Shown piece by piece: positions 44,391 through 53,490 of a stretch of 64,000 nucleotides of DNA. Each line of letters begins with the position of its first letter. Position 1 is the stretch's first letter. The notes below the pieces were generated by a model. The model worked only from the letters and a program-made list of their open reading frames with translations, made no database searches and had not been told where the DNA came from. The position numbers and the translations under genes are program-made. The DNA comes from Lignipirellula cremea (GTDB lineage: Bacteria > Planctomycetota > Planctomycetia > Pirellulales > Pirellulaceae): contig NZ_CP036433.1 in assembly GCF_007751035.1 (NCBI RefSeq), forward strand, positions 8,847,001-8,911,000, written 5' to 3'.

Positions 44391-45491
44391 TCACTCGTCG
44401 CTGCGCCATGTGTACTGACATCGAAGGTTTACTAGCCGATTGCGTGGCAGAAGTCCTTCGTGGTGAAGTCTCCCGACGACGATTCCCGATGCAATCCCGA
44501 TTTCGTCAGCGAAAGACTTCACAACGTCGGCCCTAGAATATGCGCGAGTCACTAGTGACTCAAAGTCGTCAGACGGGATTAGAGTCCCAGCTGCAAAATC
44601 GTTTGCCTCGACTTCAAGGCCTTCTGACTCCACGGTAAAATCCTTATCATCCACGAAAACGCTCTTGCGTTTGGTTAAGTGCAGCAAAACATGCCCGAGT
44701 TCGTGGAAGAAGTTAAACCAAAAAATGTCCGCCCACCGATACCGCAAGCTCAACTGAATCACGACTTTGTCGTAAAGGCGATAGGCTGCGCCGCTGACAT
44801 AGCTTTTGGGAAGATGCGGCACGAAAACGACCGCGACACCGTATTGGGCGCAAGTCGTCTTGATCGTTTGCTCAAAAATATCGGGGTCTTGCACGGTCAA
44901 CGCTCTAAGTTCGTGGATTCGAGACTTGAGACCTGTGGGATCAAAATCTTTGGTTTCGATTTCGTGCGATTCTCTAATGCCTCTTTGAAGCCACGATGCT
45001 AGCGCGTATTCGCATGCCCTTTTTGTTCTCGACTTTCTCCATGCCGGAGCAAGGCTCTTGACATTCTTGATCATCGAGAAGGAAGTAACTCCAAAGAACG
45101 ACAAGAGTTCGTGAGCTTGTTCCGCGTTGTCATTTATCTTATTCAACCAACCAAGCCGACACATCTCTTTGACCGGAAAACTTGCCAAATGCGCGGATTC
45201 GCGATCGAGTCGTTTCTTCTGGGTGAGACGAGCTAGGGTGAGCTGATGGTTCTTCTCCAGATTAATCCAAAAACTGGCCGGCAAGCCAAGAGCGAGCTCA
45301 AGTTCTAGGGCGGTATCGGCAGTTATTTGGCGTTTCCCCTGAATAACTTCGTTGATTTTGTTGATAGGCCGGCCCATTCGGTTGGCCAACTCCGCCTGAG
45401 TCATGCCTTCATGCTCCAGCACTTCCCGAATAGTCTCTCCCGGCGAGACCGCTACGTCTGGTGAATACGGTTGTGGTGCGATTCTTGTCAT
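44391..45491 (-). CDS. HigA-type antitoxin fused to ImmA/IrrE metallopeptidase
   Basis: 366 residues. The N-terminal XRE helix-turn-helix (about 18-75) is REVLEHEGMTQAELANRMGR PINKINEVIQGKRQITADTA LELELALG. The C-terminal zinc-peptidase domain has FNFFHELGHVLLH (about 258-270; HExxH read as HELGH) and the downstream Glu in EVEANDFAAGTLIP. This XRE-COG2856 fusion is typical of the antitoxin in HigBA/RelE-like pairs. The peptidase may turn over the antitoxin or other repressors. The start overlaps the stop of the toxin gene upstream by 4 bp, giving a toxin-first order as in higBA. Confidence 0.9.
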   Translation of the reverse strand: MTRIAPQPYSPDVAVSPGETIREVLEHEGMTQAELANRMGRPINKINEVIQGKRQITADTALELELALGLPASFWINLEKNHQLTLARLTQKKRLDRESAHLASFPVKEMCRLGWLNKINDNAEQAHELLSFFGVTSFSMIKNVKSLAPAWRKSRTKRACEYALASWLQRGIRESHEIETKDFDPTGLKSRIHELRALTVQDPDIFEQTIKTTCAQYGVAVVFVPHLPKSYVSGAAYRLYDKVVIQLSLRYRWADIFWFNFFHELGHVLLHLTKRKSVFVDDKDFTVESEGLEVEANDFAAGTLIPSDDFESLVTRAYSRADVVKSFADEIGIASGIVVGRLHHEGLLPRNRLVNLRCQYTWRSDE

Positions 45492-45850
45492 TTTTTGCTG
45501 TGATAGTTTCCAATGAACACGATTTCCACTTGGGTTACCGTGTCCATGTTGGGGGTACCGTCCGCTAGTTTCTTGTATTCGCCCGTTGGGCGGAACACGA
45601 TCCCGTCTCCGTCATGCAACTTAATCACAAACTCGCCCTGCCGATCCGACTTCCCCTTTCGCTCTTTTGTAAGGAGATGAAGGTGAAGCGGAGCGGAACG
45701 TGGAGAGATTTGCCCGAGGTCCTCGAACGCCGCCAACTGCGCGAGGCGACGTGGAACGAGAGCCGCCGACTGCGACGATAGCGACTTTTTCGCTTCTTTC
45801 TCCTTCTCGGCAATCTTTTGCCACTTGGTGGTCTCGTACCCTATTAACAT
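45488..45850 (-). CDS. HigB-like (RelE-superfamily) toxin
   Basis: 120 residues. MLIGYETTKWQKIAEKEKEA KKSLSSQSAALVPRRLAQLA AFEDLGQISPRSAPLHLHLL, then GEFVIKLHDGDGIVFRPTGE. The order helix-helix-strand with a basic C-terminal strand (IVFRPTGEYKKL) fits HigB/RelE mRNA interferases acting on ribosome-bound mRNA. Coupled to the antitoxin downstream. Length is slightly above the usual 95-110. The palindromes at 45873, 45954 and 45985 lie just upstream and are probable operators. Confidence 0.8.
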   Translation of the reverse strand: MLIGYETTKWQKIAEKEKEAKKSLSSQSAALVPRRLAQLAAFEDLGQISPRSAPLHLHLLTKERKGKSDRQGEFVIKLHDGDGIVFRPTGEYKKLADGTPNMDTVTQVEIVFIGNYHSKK

Positions 45851-45872
45851 CGGTCCGTTGCAATCCTATCTT

Positions 45873-45888
45873 GACCCTAAGGGTAAAT
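45873..45888. promoter_or_regulatory. Putative toxin-antitoxin operator 1
   Basis: GACCCTAAGGGTAAAT, an imperfect palindrome 23 bp upstream of the toxin start. It shares the half-site GGGTAAAT with the next two sites. Confidence 0.6.
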
Positions 45889-45953
45889 CAATGGTTCCTT
45901 TCGTTTCCAAGGATACCACCGCCAAGTTGAGCCGTCCAATCGCGATCTAAAAC

Positions 45954-45972
45954 ATTTACCCAAAAGGTAAAT
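45954..45972. promoter_or_regulatory. Putative toxin-antitoxin operator 2
   Basis: ATTTACC-CAAAA-GGTAAAT, a symmetric palindrome related to operator 1. Confidence 0.6.
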
Positions 45973-45984
45973 AGCACGTTGACT

Positions 45985-46007
45985 TTATTGACCCCAGGGG
46001 TAAATAA
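45985..46007. promoter_or_regulatory. Putative toxin-antitoxin operator 3
   Basis: TTATTGACCCC and GGGGTAAATAA halves around a central A, third copy of the same palindrome. Confidence 0.6.
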
Positions 46008-46184
46008 TACAAAAGGCCGCGTCGCAGGCAGATTTAGCAACAAGCTGCGAGACGGCCCGGTGAGTGACCGGCGAGAAGAACCGCCAGCCGCTGCGCCCAT
46101 AGCGTAGCTCTTCTCGCGGTCCATTTCAATCGACAAGGCTGGCGGCGGTTCCGCGGACCGTTTTTACGCGTGGAGATTTGAGCT

Positions 46185-46459
46185 ATGACTGAACACCAAA
46201 CTTCCGAACCTGGCGACGGCGATGTCGTCGACCTTGCAGACATTGAGGAATGCGGCAAAGCGGGGCACAAACCGCCCAAAGCTCGCCGCCATGCTTCAAG
46301 ACAGAGCATATCGAAGAGTTGCCCGATCAACTCGAACCGGCAGCGATCTACATTGCAGGCGAGGGCGCGCACCTTTGGTTCGTTGCAATGATCTGCCCGT
46401 GTGGATGCGGTGAGGCATTGCACATGAATCTGCGGACACTCGCCCACAATGGTCCCTGA
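46185..46459 (+). pseudogene. DUF6527-like protein, apparently frameshifted
   Basis: ATG 46185 begins MTEHQTSEPGDGDVVDLADI EECGKAG in one frame. The recognisable C-terminal part, KTEHIEELPDQLEPAAIYIA, GEGAHLWFVAMICPCGCGEA LHMNL, lies in another frame (46300-46430) and ends at 46459. The CPCGCG zinc-like motif after LWFVAM is the DUF6527 signature, a family that I know from neighbourhoods with ubiquitin-like and E2-type bacterial proteins. One base-pair indel near 46290-46300 would join the halves. The alternative is that only the second frame is translated from ATG 46250. Confidence 0.55.
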
Positions 46460-46609
46460 TACACCACTCCGATGGTGCTGTTTCACTTTCGCCTTCAGTT
46501 TGGCGGGAGGTTGGCTGTCGAAGTCACTTTTACTTTCTCCTGTGCCAGGTCGTTTGGTGTTAGAGCCAGGGCGACTGACTTACATGCAACTAGCTATTGG
46601 AACCACAAA

Positions 46610-48598
46610 ATGAAGGTTATTTCCAAAACCAAGATGCATCAAGTTGCATTGGTAGCGCTTTTGCTCGCATCATCCTGTCCTTTTTGGGCATCTGCCGCAC
46701 AAGCTGAAGAACTCGCGGAAAAGCCAGCTCTGAATCGCGTGTTGTCATCAACGACTTATGCAATAAGAACCATTCAGGATTCCCACTCAAGTGAAACGCC
46801 GCTGATCGTAAGGCAAAGCGAGCTCAAGGCTCTAGTCGACACGGATGGCGGAGGGGCGTGTCCAATCTCAGCGGCTCTGATCGCGATGCAGACGCTTCGG
46901 TCGATGGCGGGACAATCGCCGCATCCTCAGCCCCATCGCTACGCTTTGCGACTGTTCCAAGATCACCCCGAACTCAAGGAAGGGCGAATCAGCAATGACA
47001 GGTTTGTAAGCCTGTTTCGCTGGGTGTCCGAAAACATCGAAGGGTATGACCTCCAAGTCGACGTGGTATCCGCTAAGAACAGCGCTTACACCGAATCTGG
47101 GCCGTTCTGGTCAGATGAAAATGGCCCTGATCTTAGCCCGAGAGCGGGTGAACTGTGCGTTCTGGCTTACACCGTAACCCAGCCAGGCGGAAATGTGCAG
47201 GGTCGGCATTTTGTGCTGTTGAAGGACCGAGGCGAAACACAGATTCGGGTATTGAACCCGAAGGACCCGATGAAGGATTACCAGTTCAATGTCGAAAAAC
47301 GCGATTCACCTTCCACGCGTTACAAACGGATGTACCTAGAAAGTCCCGGTGGACTCTCAAAGAATCAGCCGATTCATGAGCTAAACACGGTCTTCAAAGT
47401 TCGGCTCGTACCGTCTCACTCGAAGCCCAACTCAGCTGCTCCGATGACCGTTGATCAGATGAAAACGGCAATCGACGAGCTTGCTGAGCAGCTGACAAAG
47501 GAAGGAAAGCTCACTTCACCGCGCGAGTGGCGGCGACGCGGTGCCACCATTGGACTGCCCGGCCTCGACTTGCCGAAATCGGTGGGCGGAAGTGACTGGG
47601 ATGCCCTGCAAATGCTGGAAGTGTTTAGGCATGCAGGACGGTACAACCTCAATCTGAGAGATGTGGTCGGGGGAGCCCACGGTCGACCAGCGGTAGCGAT
47701 GGAATCTAAAGTGGCAAAGGACGCGGTCAAGAAACTCGTTGAAGGAGAAGCCTATTTCGCGGTGGCAATCACGGAGGAAAACGCGGGAACGGATACAAAA
47801 AGCATGCAAAGCATGGCAGTCAGAGACGGCGATGGGTTCCGCTTGACCGGCTCGAAAATGTGGAACGCGCGACTACGGCAGGCAACACACGTCGTTCTTT
47901 ATACAGCGTCTGCGGAAGGTTCTCCCGGAGCCAGATCGGCGTTTTTGCTTCCGATTGACCATCCAGGATTGGTTATCGTCGATCGTTACGCGCACGGATT
48001 GACGGGAAACTCTTTCGGCGGACTGAAGTTTGACAAAATGTATGTCGGGCCGGAACACCTCATCGGTAAGGATGGGGGCGGAGGTAAAATATTCGAGGAG
48101 CATTTCCTCTACTGGCGGTTGATGCAGGCTGCTGCGGCAATCGGTTGCGGCGAGCGGGCACTGGAGATCATGGCCGGGCGAATCCGGCAGCGTCACGTTT
48201 TGGGCGGGCCGATTGGTCGCTTCACTCACCTCCAGCAACCAATCGGCGAGAATCTCACGAAACTACGGATGGCCATGGCGTTGGCTCGCGAGGCCGCTCG
48301 ATTGTACGATCGTGGTGACTATGATGCCGCTGAACCACTCGTAAACGGGATCAAGGCCGAAGGTGTTGAGACCGCCTTGGTGGCCTGTGACGAGGCGATG
48401 CGTGCGCATGGTGCGTTGGGATACAGCCGCGAGGTCGATCTGGGAGACCGTGTGCGTGATCTCATGGGGCTCCGTATTGCGGACGGCACAACAGATGTCA
48501 TGCGGATGACGGTAGTTCGAGAGAAGTATGGCTTCGACCTATGGGAAATGTCTATGCGAAGCAATGCAGAGACCGCAACGAAGGAAGAAACGAAGTAG
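46610..48598 (+). CDS. Exported protein fusing a papain-like domain to an acyl-CoA dehydrogenase fold
   Basis: 662 residues from ATG 46610, chosen because it starts a signal peptide (MKVISKTKMHQVALVALLLA SSCPFWASAAQA). Residues about 65-260 carry DGGGACPISAALIAMQTLR and, 100 residues later, QGRHFVLLKDRGETQIRVLNP, like the Cys and His boxes of papain-fold C39/transglutaminase-like domains. Residues about 280-655 are an acyl-CoA dehydrogenase: GLPGLDLPKSVGGS, FAVAITEENAGTDTKSM, LTGSKMWNA, GLKFDKMYVGPEHLIG, ALGYSREVDLGDRVRDLMGLRIADGTTDVMRMTV. Export of a flavin dehydrogenase fold is odd. Genes 48713 and 49933 follow on the same strand. Substrate unknown. Confidence 0.75.
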   Translation: MKVISKTKMHQVALVALLLASSCPFWASAAQAEELAEKPALNRVLSSTTYAIRTIQDSHSSETPLIVRQSELKALVDTDGGGACPISAALIAMQTLRSMAGQSPHPQPHRYALRLFQDHPELKEGRISNDRFVSLFRWVSENIEGYDLQVDVVSAKNSAYTESGPFWSDENGPDLSPRAGELCVLAYTVTQPGGNVQGRHFVLLKDRGETQIRVLNPKDPMKDYQFNVEKRDSPSTRYKRMYLESPGGLSKNQPIHELNTVFKVRLVPSHSKPNSAAPMTVDQMKTAIDELAEQLTKEGKLTSPREWRRRGATIGLPGLDLPKSVGGSDWDALQMLEVFRHAGRYNLNLRDVVGGAHGRPAVAMESKVAKDAVKKLVEGEAYFAVAITEENAGTDTKSMQSMAVRDGDGFRLTGSKMWNARLRQATHVVLYTASAEGSPGARSAFLLPIDHPGLVIVDRYAHGLTGNSFGGLKFDKMYVGPEHLIGKDGGGGKIFEEHFLYWRLMQAAAAIGCGERALEIMAGRIRQRHVLGGPIGRFTHLQQPIGENLTKLRMAMALAREAARLYDRGDYDAAEPLVNGIKAEGVETALVACDEAMRAHGALGYSREVDLGDRVRDLMGLRIADGTTDVMRMTVVREKYGFDLWEMSMRSNAETATKEETK

Positions 48599-48712
48599 CA
48601 ACTTTCTCTTTCACCATTTGGGGGCGGCTGCCGAAGTTACTCTTTCCGTCGCGAATGCCAAACGATAGGGATATTTCATTCCACATCAGCCTTGAACACC
48701 CGGTAGCCTCAA

Positions 48713-49936
48713 ATGAAAGAAAACATGGAAGCCGGAAGACAACTCAGCCCAGCAGATTTTCTCGCAGAGCTTGGAATCCAGAATGTTGGGTTCGAGGATA
48801 CCTTCATGCCCAAATATTGGAAGTTGATTCGGGACGCGGGTGGCAACCGCGGCGATCTTGACAAATATGGTCCGTTCAGTCCTCAAGCCGGAAATGTCTT
48901 TTTCATCACGGAAGAAGTCGCGAAGCGTTCTCTGTCGGCTGAGTACGAATGGTTTCTCTCTAGTCTCGGTTCCCTTGAAAATGCGATCGGGGACCTGCCG
49001 ACGCCGAGCCGCATCGCAGATATGGGCGGTGGAGTCGGCATTGCATCCCTATACCTCGCCCGGGTTTACCCTGACTGCCACGTCACGGTGTACGATCACT
49101 CGCCAGGGCAGCTTGAGATCGGGAGTAAGTGGGCCAGAAGGAGCGGAACGCAGAACATCGAGTTCGCTGAAGCATCCTACAAGGAAGTCGCAGAAGGACG
49201 TGAGCGTCTGGATAACAATGTCGTTCTGTTTTTGCGAGGGCTGGATTTGCGGATGCCTGCTCCTGGAACTCGCGACACTTCATTGGACATCAAACAATGT
49301 CCTCACAGCCGCCCACAACTTTCGCAAGAACTCGAAAATGCCCTTGGGGCTATGTCTCGCCTTTTGAGTCCACAAGGCATCGGCATCGTTGCAGCCACTT
49401 GGTCGGCATGGGGATTGGTCAATCTTTTCGAGGCATGTCGGCATGCGGGTCTGGGAGTGGATTGGCAGCAGAGCTATTTCAGCACTGAAGAAAGAGACGG
49501 AAAACTCGTTCCAGGCGATGGACTGATCGTGGTTCGACGCGGCATACCCCACCTTGGTAAAGACAGCTACGAAGATGCACAGGGGTATGTATGCCCTCTG
49601 ATATTTAGAGGTGAACCGGAAACCTTGAGTCAGGAAGAACTTGAATCGCAACTGTCGGACTTCATTGACGCAGATCAGATATTGTTCGCAGAGGGCATGA
49701 GCCCGTCCGATGGAGCAGAAGGTGTGCGGCTAATGCAGAAAGACGGCATTTTGTTGTTGGTCTCATCTGAAGCTGGGCAGGACTGTGCAGGAATGATCCG
49801 CAGCCTGACCGGGATCGGCGAGATACTCGAACTGGCTCAAGCGTACTTAGATGACTGGCAGGACGGTGGCGAGGTCCTGACATTCAAGATCAAGGAACCT
49901 TTGCGGTCGTACATCGACTTCTGTAAGCAGGAATGA
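48713..49936 (+). CDS. SAM-dependent methyltransferase (class I)
   Basis: 407 residues. N-terminal helical region ([21 protein letters not shown]). Motif I is [20 protein letters not shown] (about 102-121), the acidic end of strand 2 is [10 protein letters not shown], and motif IV-like is [14 protein letters not shown]. The C-terminal 150 residues are an extra domain ([20 protein letters not shown]). This could methylate a small molecule or lipid. Its stop overlaps the TspO gene start (ATGA) and it follows the acyl-CoA-dehydrogenase fusion by 115 bp, suggesting one pathway. Alternative: natural-product-type O-methyltransferase. Confidence 0.78.
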   Translation: MKENMEAGRQLSPADFLAELGIQNVGFEDTFMPKYWKLIRDAGGNRGDLDKYGPFSPQAGNVFFITEEVAKRSLSAEYEWFLSSLGSLENAIGDLPTPSRIADMGGGVGIASLYLARVYPDCHVTVYDHSPGQLEIGSKWARRSGTQNIEFAEASYKEVAEGRERLDNNVVLFLRGLDLRMPAPGTRDTSLDIKQCPHSRPQLSQELENALGAMSRLLSPQGIGIVAATWSAWGLVNLFEACRHAGLGVDWQQSYFSTEERDGKLVPGDGLIVVRRGIPHLGKDSYEDAQGYVCPLIFRGEPETLSQEELESQLSDFIDADQILFAEGMSPSDGAEGVRLMQKDGILLLVSSEAGQDCAGMIRSLTGIGEILELAQAYLDDWQDGGEVLTFKIKEPLRSYIDFCKQE

Positions 49937-50421
49937 CGCCAAATGGAATCGACAGCCGCTGGCTCGGCCTCGCCATTTTCATCATTGTCTGTCTCGGAGC
50001 AGGCGGTCTTGGAGCGATCGCGACCACGCCCGAAATCGAAGGATGGTACAAGACGATCGAGAAGCCGTCATGGAACCCACCCGGCTGGATCTTCGGCCCC
50101 ATTTGGACCACACTGTACCTCATGATGGCGGTTGCGGCCTGGCTGGTGTGGAAGCCCGAGGGATTCAAGGCGGCTACAACGCCGCTGACACTTTTTGCCG
50201 TTCAGCTCCTCTTGAACGTCGCCTGGTCTTGGATCTTCTTCGGCATGCACCAGCCCGGTTGGGCCTTCGTGGAGATCGTGATCCTGTGGTCGGCGATCGT
50301 AGCGACGATGGCGGCGTTCTTTCGGTGCTCCAAGATCGCCGGCTGGCTGATGGCGCCGTACCTGGCATGGGGCAGCTTCGCCAGCGTACTGAACTTCACG
50401 ATCTGGCGGATGAACACGTGA
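49933..50421 (+). CDS. TspO/MBR family membrane protein
   Basis: 162 residues with five hydrophobic helices. Signatures: [40 protein letters not shown], then [20 protein letters not shown] and [29 protein letters not shown] is the TspO tryptophan-rich signature. Known: the family binds porphyrins and tetrapyrroles and responds to stress or light in the outer membrane. Coupled to the methyltransferase gene by a 4-bp overlap. Confidence 0.93.
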   Translation: MTPNGIDSRWLGLAIFIIVCLGAGGLGAIATTPEIEGWYKTIEKPSWNPPGWIFGPIWTTLYLMMAVAAWLVWKPEGFKAATTPLTLFAVQLLLNVAWSWIFFGMHQPGWAFVEIVILWSAIVATMAAFFRCSKIAGWLMAPYLAWGSFASVLNFTIWRMNT

Positions 50422-50568
50422 GATTGTATAAGACTTTGTCGAACGAGCGAACACTGACGGCCGATTTTGGCTCCTAACCAATAGCACCGGAGAACCAGTA
50501 CAGACCAATGCGGTCGACGAGCCGAAATCTCCAAGCCAGTTTCACCTCGAAATCTCAAAGCCTTTCAA

Positions 50569-51657
50569 ATGACCCAAACCGACGGCAAAGACTTTTACCG
50601 ACAAATGGTTGCGTCCGTGCGAGCAAAACTTGCCGGACTTGACCAACATAGTCCGCTGGTTGAGTCGCTCACGAGCGAAGTTCTCCAACGATTAGATAAC
50701 CGCATTGAGCAGACGCCAGTGGAACACTTGACCTACGGATACTGGCCGCCCATTCTCGGCCTCGTCGACACACTGTCGATTACGCAACTGCAAGCCCTTG
50801 ATGCAGATTTAAGTCTGGTACTCAACAACAGTGAGCCCATTAAGCGGAAAGAACTCGTCAGCTTTCTGCCGCCAAGGGAACACGATAAGACCGGCCCGTG
50901 GTACGGCGGGCTTTTTGACATCTGGGCAAAGTCGACGGCCATTAAGACGGGCCTTCCAATAAAACTGGATCACCTCTTGCCGAATAGACGAGATCACGAC
51001 ATCACGATTGAGGTAGATAGTCGGCGGTACCATCTGGAGAACACCGTGATCACGCAGGATGACGAGTCTCGCGCAGTCTGGGACCGCTTCCTTCAAGATA
51101 AGCGTAAGGACCCTCGGAAGGTGTTGGTGAGGCCTGGCGCATATTGCCCTCCTAACGCAAAAGGGCCTAGCCCCTACTACGATGCCCTCCGAGTGTACGC
51201 CAAGGTCTATGATAAACTCGCTAAGAATCTAAATCCGGCGAAGTCGCAGTGCGTTGATGATGAACCGAACATCCTGCTTGTTTCGTTCTCCGGTCTAGGT
51301 GTTCGGTCTGACTGTCCCAGCGTGGGGTGGGTTCTCGACGAGCTTTTCGCTGATCAGCCGAAGATGGTTCACGCTCTCGCGTCTGATGGGATCACGGACA
51401 TCTCGTTGGACGCATGGATTGACTTCACTGCAAAGGACCTGATCAGCAAAGCCAAAATGACGATCGATTTCTTCTACGACAACTTCTCAGAGATGATGGC
51501 GGCGCCCCGAAAGTTGGGTGGCATCCTACTTTTTGATGGAACAAGGCTTTCCGGTTCCCGTGTAAACTACAATGCATACGAAAGTTCACGCGTGAGTCAT
51601 CGTCAAATGGTCAGGATTGAGGAGATCTTCGCATCAGAGCCATGTTGGTGGCTTTGA
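50569..51657 (+). CDS. Hypothetical protein, possible nuclease-like fold
   Basis: 362 residues. It starts MTQTDGKDFYRQMVASVRAK LAG. A segment NRRDHDITIEVDSRRYHLEN TVI (about 142-164) recalls the D...E-x-x strand pair of PD-(D/E)XK nucleases but lacks the lysine. The region NILLVSFSGLGVRSDCPSVG WVLDELF is an alpha/beta element. It is the first gene after TspO (147 bp gap) and lies a short distance upstream of the tRNA array. I do not recognise the family. Function is open. Confidence 0.6.
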   Translation: MTQTDGKDFYRQMVASVRAKLAGLDQHSPLVESLTSEVLQRLDNRIEQTPVEHLTYGYWPPILGLVDTLSITQLQALDADLSLVLNNSEPIKRKELVSFLPPREHDKTGPWYGGLFDIWAKSTAIKTGLPIKLDHLLPNRRDHDITIEVDSRRYHLENTVITQDDESRAVWDRFLQDKRKDPRKVLVRPGAYCPPNAKGPSPYYDALRVYAKVYDKLAKNLNPAKSQCVDDEPNILLVSFSGLGVRSDCPSVGWVLDELFADQPKMVHALASDGITDISLDAWIDFTAKDLISKAKMTIDFFYDNFSEMMAAPRKLGGILLFDGTRLSGSRVNYNAYESSRVSHRQMVRIEEIFASEPCWWL

Positions 51658-52717
51658 CCCGCACTTAACCAGGCGGCAAATCCATAGTCACGCCGCTTTC
51701 CGCTCGAACGATTTCACAAGTCCCCTGGGATTAAACGGTCTCAATCCGGCCTTTTACCGAACGGCGCCCGCCGCGGTGAAACGGGCGTTTCTGAAAAAGC
51801 TGACGCCAAAAGAGGCGGGCAACGGACGCACGCTGACAGCCCGGCTGATGATTGAGACGCTCAAGCAGCAAAGCGGTCTCGGCCTGGAAGACCTGCGCGC
51901 GGTGTGGCACACTGGCCTTCTTCCCGGTGGCGAGGAACTTCAACTTCAAGATGCACGCCTGGTACTGCATCGAGAGCTATGGGCGATTTTCCAATCGCGG
52001 CAGTACCAGCGGTACATCATCGAGCTGTTTATGAAATGCTTCGAGTTGGCGCTGCAGCAGCAGTTGAGCTCGATCGACGACATCACGGCCCACGTTACCG
52101 AGTCGCTGCCAGGCGACCCTGCTTCGCAATCCCTGCGGGAATACGTAATGCAGGAGTCGAAGTTGGTGTCTTCGGCACAGGACCTGACCAGAGTCTCCGC
52201 GGCCTGGCAAAAGAAAGTGACCGGCGACCACCAGGCGTACGTCTGGATCGACTCGGAGTCGGTCGAGGACGACTGCACCCGTGCAGTGAAGATGCTGGCC
52301 CGCTGGTGGCTGAGGACCGTCGGGTGGCTCGATATGGAGCGTCACCGCGATCTGTTCAGCCTGGGCGGCGAGGGACGCGTTTCCATTAAATGGTTTTTCG
52401 AGTGGGTCCAGCAGCGGCTCGATCAGCCACTGCAAGTTTTCGTGAAAGAAGTATTCGAGCAACTGGTATTTGGACAACACATTCGCATCGCGCTCTCACG
52501 ATTCGACGGCCAACGACAGCGACTGCGTTTCGTGCTCGGCGACGACGGGATCATCCCCACCCGTTCAGCCGCCCAGAAGCTCGGCGAGTCTCTCCCCGGC
52601 TGGACGGCCGACCGCCTCCACTCATTTACTGGGCTTCTGACCGACCTCTCGGTACTGAAGGAAGACGATGAGGGCCGGCTCGCCGTCGGCGCGCTGGCGA
52701 ACCAAGTTCAACTATGA
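51617..52717 (+). CDS. Hypothetical protein, perhaps C-terminal fragment
   Basis: 366 residues if started at 51617, but the first 30-40 codons overlap the previous gene and look out of frame; protein-like sequence begins about residue 40 (LNGLNPAFYRTAPAAVKRAF LKKLTPKEAG). The remainder is helical with SIDDITAHVTESLPGDPASQ, QAYVWIDSESVEDDCTRAVK MLARWWLRTVGW and a C-terminal LLTDLSVLKEDDEGRLAVG like a winged domain. The N-terminal part of a larger protein may have been lost. No family recognised. Confidence 0.5.
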   Translation: MRRSSHQSHVGGFDPHLTRRQIHSHAAFRSNDFTSPLGLNGLNPAFYRTAPAAVKRAFLKKLTPKEAGNGRTLTARLMIETLKQQSGLGLEDLRAVWHTGLLPGGEELQLQDARLVLHRELWAIFQSRQYQRYIIELFMKCFELALQQQLSSIDDITAHVTESLPGDPASQSLREYVMQESKLVSSAQDLTRVSAAWQKKVTGDHQAYVWIDSESVEDDCTRAVKMLARWWLRTVGWLDMERHRDLFSLGGEGRVSIKWFFEWVQQRLDQPLQVFVKEVFEQLVFGQHIRIALSRFDGQRQRLRFVLGDDGIIPTRSAAQKLGESLPGWTADRLHSFTGLLTDLSVLKEDDEGRLAVGALANQVQL

Positions 52718-53056
52718 TCGTGGCCGAAGGGCAAAGAGGTCGAGGACGTTTTGCGGCAGTGGCTCCTCTCGAAAACTTCCAAGAAAACTTGCGTCACCGC
52801 GGAATAAAGACCAAGGGAAACGCATCTTAACTTTCGTTGACGAGAAAACTCGCGAACCAACTTGCGAGTTTCGCGTCTAACCACTCAGACAATCAACGGC
52901 GCCTGAAAAGGACAAAGCAGAGTTTTCCCATGTTGACGATCCTACGCAGTTATCTCGGCGGTACGAAAAGTGACGGGCGATTTGCCGAACAATCGGCGAA
53001 TACGTTCCCGACGCCTCTGCGCTTGTGACCCAGGCTATTGCCTGAAGCCTTTCAAC
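52718..53056. other. Region between unknown gene and array terminator
   Basis: No convincing gene. TTGACG at 52934-52939 could be part of a promoter for the array, but no good -10 box at normal distance is visible, and the terminator at 53057 lies between it and the first tRNA. Confidence 0.4.
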
Positions 53057-53092
53057 AAGGCCCGGTGTCACGAGCGACATCGGGCCTTTTTT
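53057..53092 (+). terminator. Rho-independent terminator upstream of tRNA array
   Basis: AAGGCCCGGTGTC pairs with GACATCGGGCCTT across the loop ACGAGC, with a following run of T residues. It insulates the array from the genes on its left, so the array promoter must lie to the right of it or the array is read through. Confidence 0.85.
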
Positions 53093-53114
53093 CGTACCCG
53101 CACCGCAACAACTT

Positions 53115-53186
53115 GGGCTGGTAGCTGAGACGGTCTGGCGGCGGTTTGAAGCACCGCAGACGAGGATTCGAGCGCCTCCCGGCCCA
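53115..53186 (+). tRNA. tRNA-Phe(GAA)
   Basis: First gene of the array. Acceptor GGGCTGG/CCGGCCC, anticodon stem GCGGT/ACCGC with loop TTGAAGC, discriminator A, no CCA. The T-stem (GAGGA/GCCTC) has one mismatch and the T loop is TTCGAGC. Confidence 0.88.
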
Positions 53187-53219
53187 CTTTGCGCTCAGCG
53201 TACGCGCTCTATACAACAC

Positions 53220-53292
53220 GGCCCGTTCGACTTCGGGTGAGGTCATCGGTTTTTCAAGCCGAGCAGGTTGGGTTCGACTCCCACACGGGCTG
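53220..53292 (+). tRNA. tRNA-Glu(TTC)
   Basis: Acceptor GGCCCGT/ACGGGCT, anticodon loop TTTTCAA, T loop TTCGACT, discriminator G as usual for Glu. CCA not encoded. A 33-nt GC-rich spacer separates it from tRNA-Phe. Confidence 0.88.
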
Positions 53293-53300
53293 CTGACAAT

Positions 53301-53373
53301 CGGGCGGAGGTGCAGATGGAAGCACGCCTGCTTTGGGAGCAGGAGGGTCTCGGTTCGACTCCGAGGCGCCCGA
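53301..53373 (+). tRNA. tRNA-Pro(TGG)
   Basis: Acceptor CGGGCG/CGCCCG, C1-G72 typical for Pro, anticodon stem CCTGC/GCAGG with loop TTTGGGA, T arm CTCGG-TTCGACT-CCGAG, discriminator A. Confidence 0.92.
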
Positions 53374-53382
53374 CTTGAAAAC

Positions 53383-53454
53383 GGTAGTCGAGGGCTGGTT
53401 GCCCATGCTCGGCTGATAACCGGGTCGCGCTGAGTTCGATTCCCAGGACTACCA
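53383..53454 (+). tRNA. tRNA-Ile(GAT)
   Basis: Acceptor GGTAGTC/GACTACC, anticodon loop CTGATAA, T loop TTCGATT, discriminator A. Confidence 0.9.
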
Positions 53455-53490
53455 CTGGAAAACAAGCAAAAAATCAAAAAGGAGAACGAT

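Larger units (their letters stand above)
45851..46184. other. Control region between toxin gene and DUF6527 gene
   Basis: Non-coding. It contains three copies of a TTTACCC/GGGTAAAT-type palindrome (listed separately) and, further right, inverted words GAACCGCCAGCC (46076) and GGCTGGCGGCGG (46136) that could pair. Confidence 0.6.

Noticed and set aside
53187-53219. Additional tRNA between tRNA-Phe and tRNA-Glu
   Set aside because: Only 33 nt; no T arm or cloverleaf.
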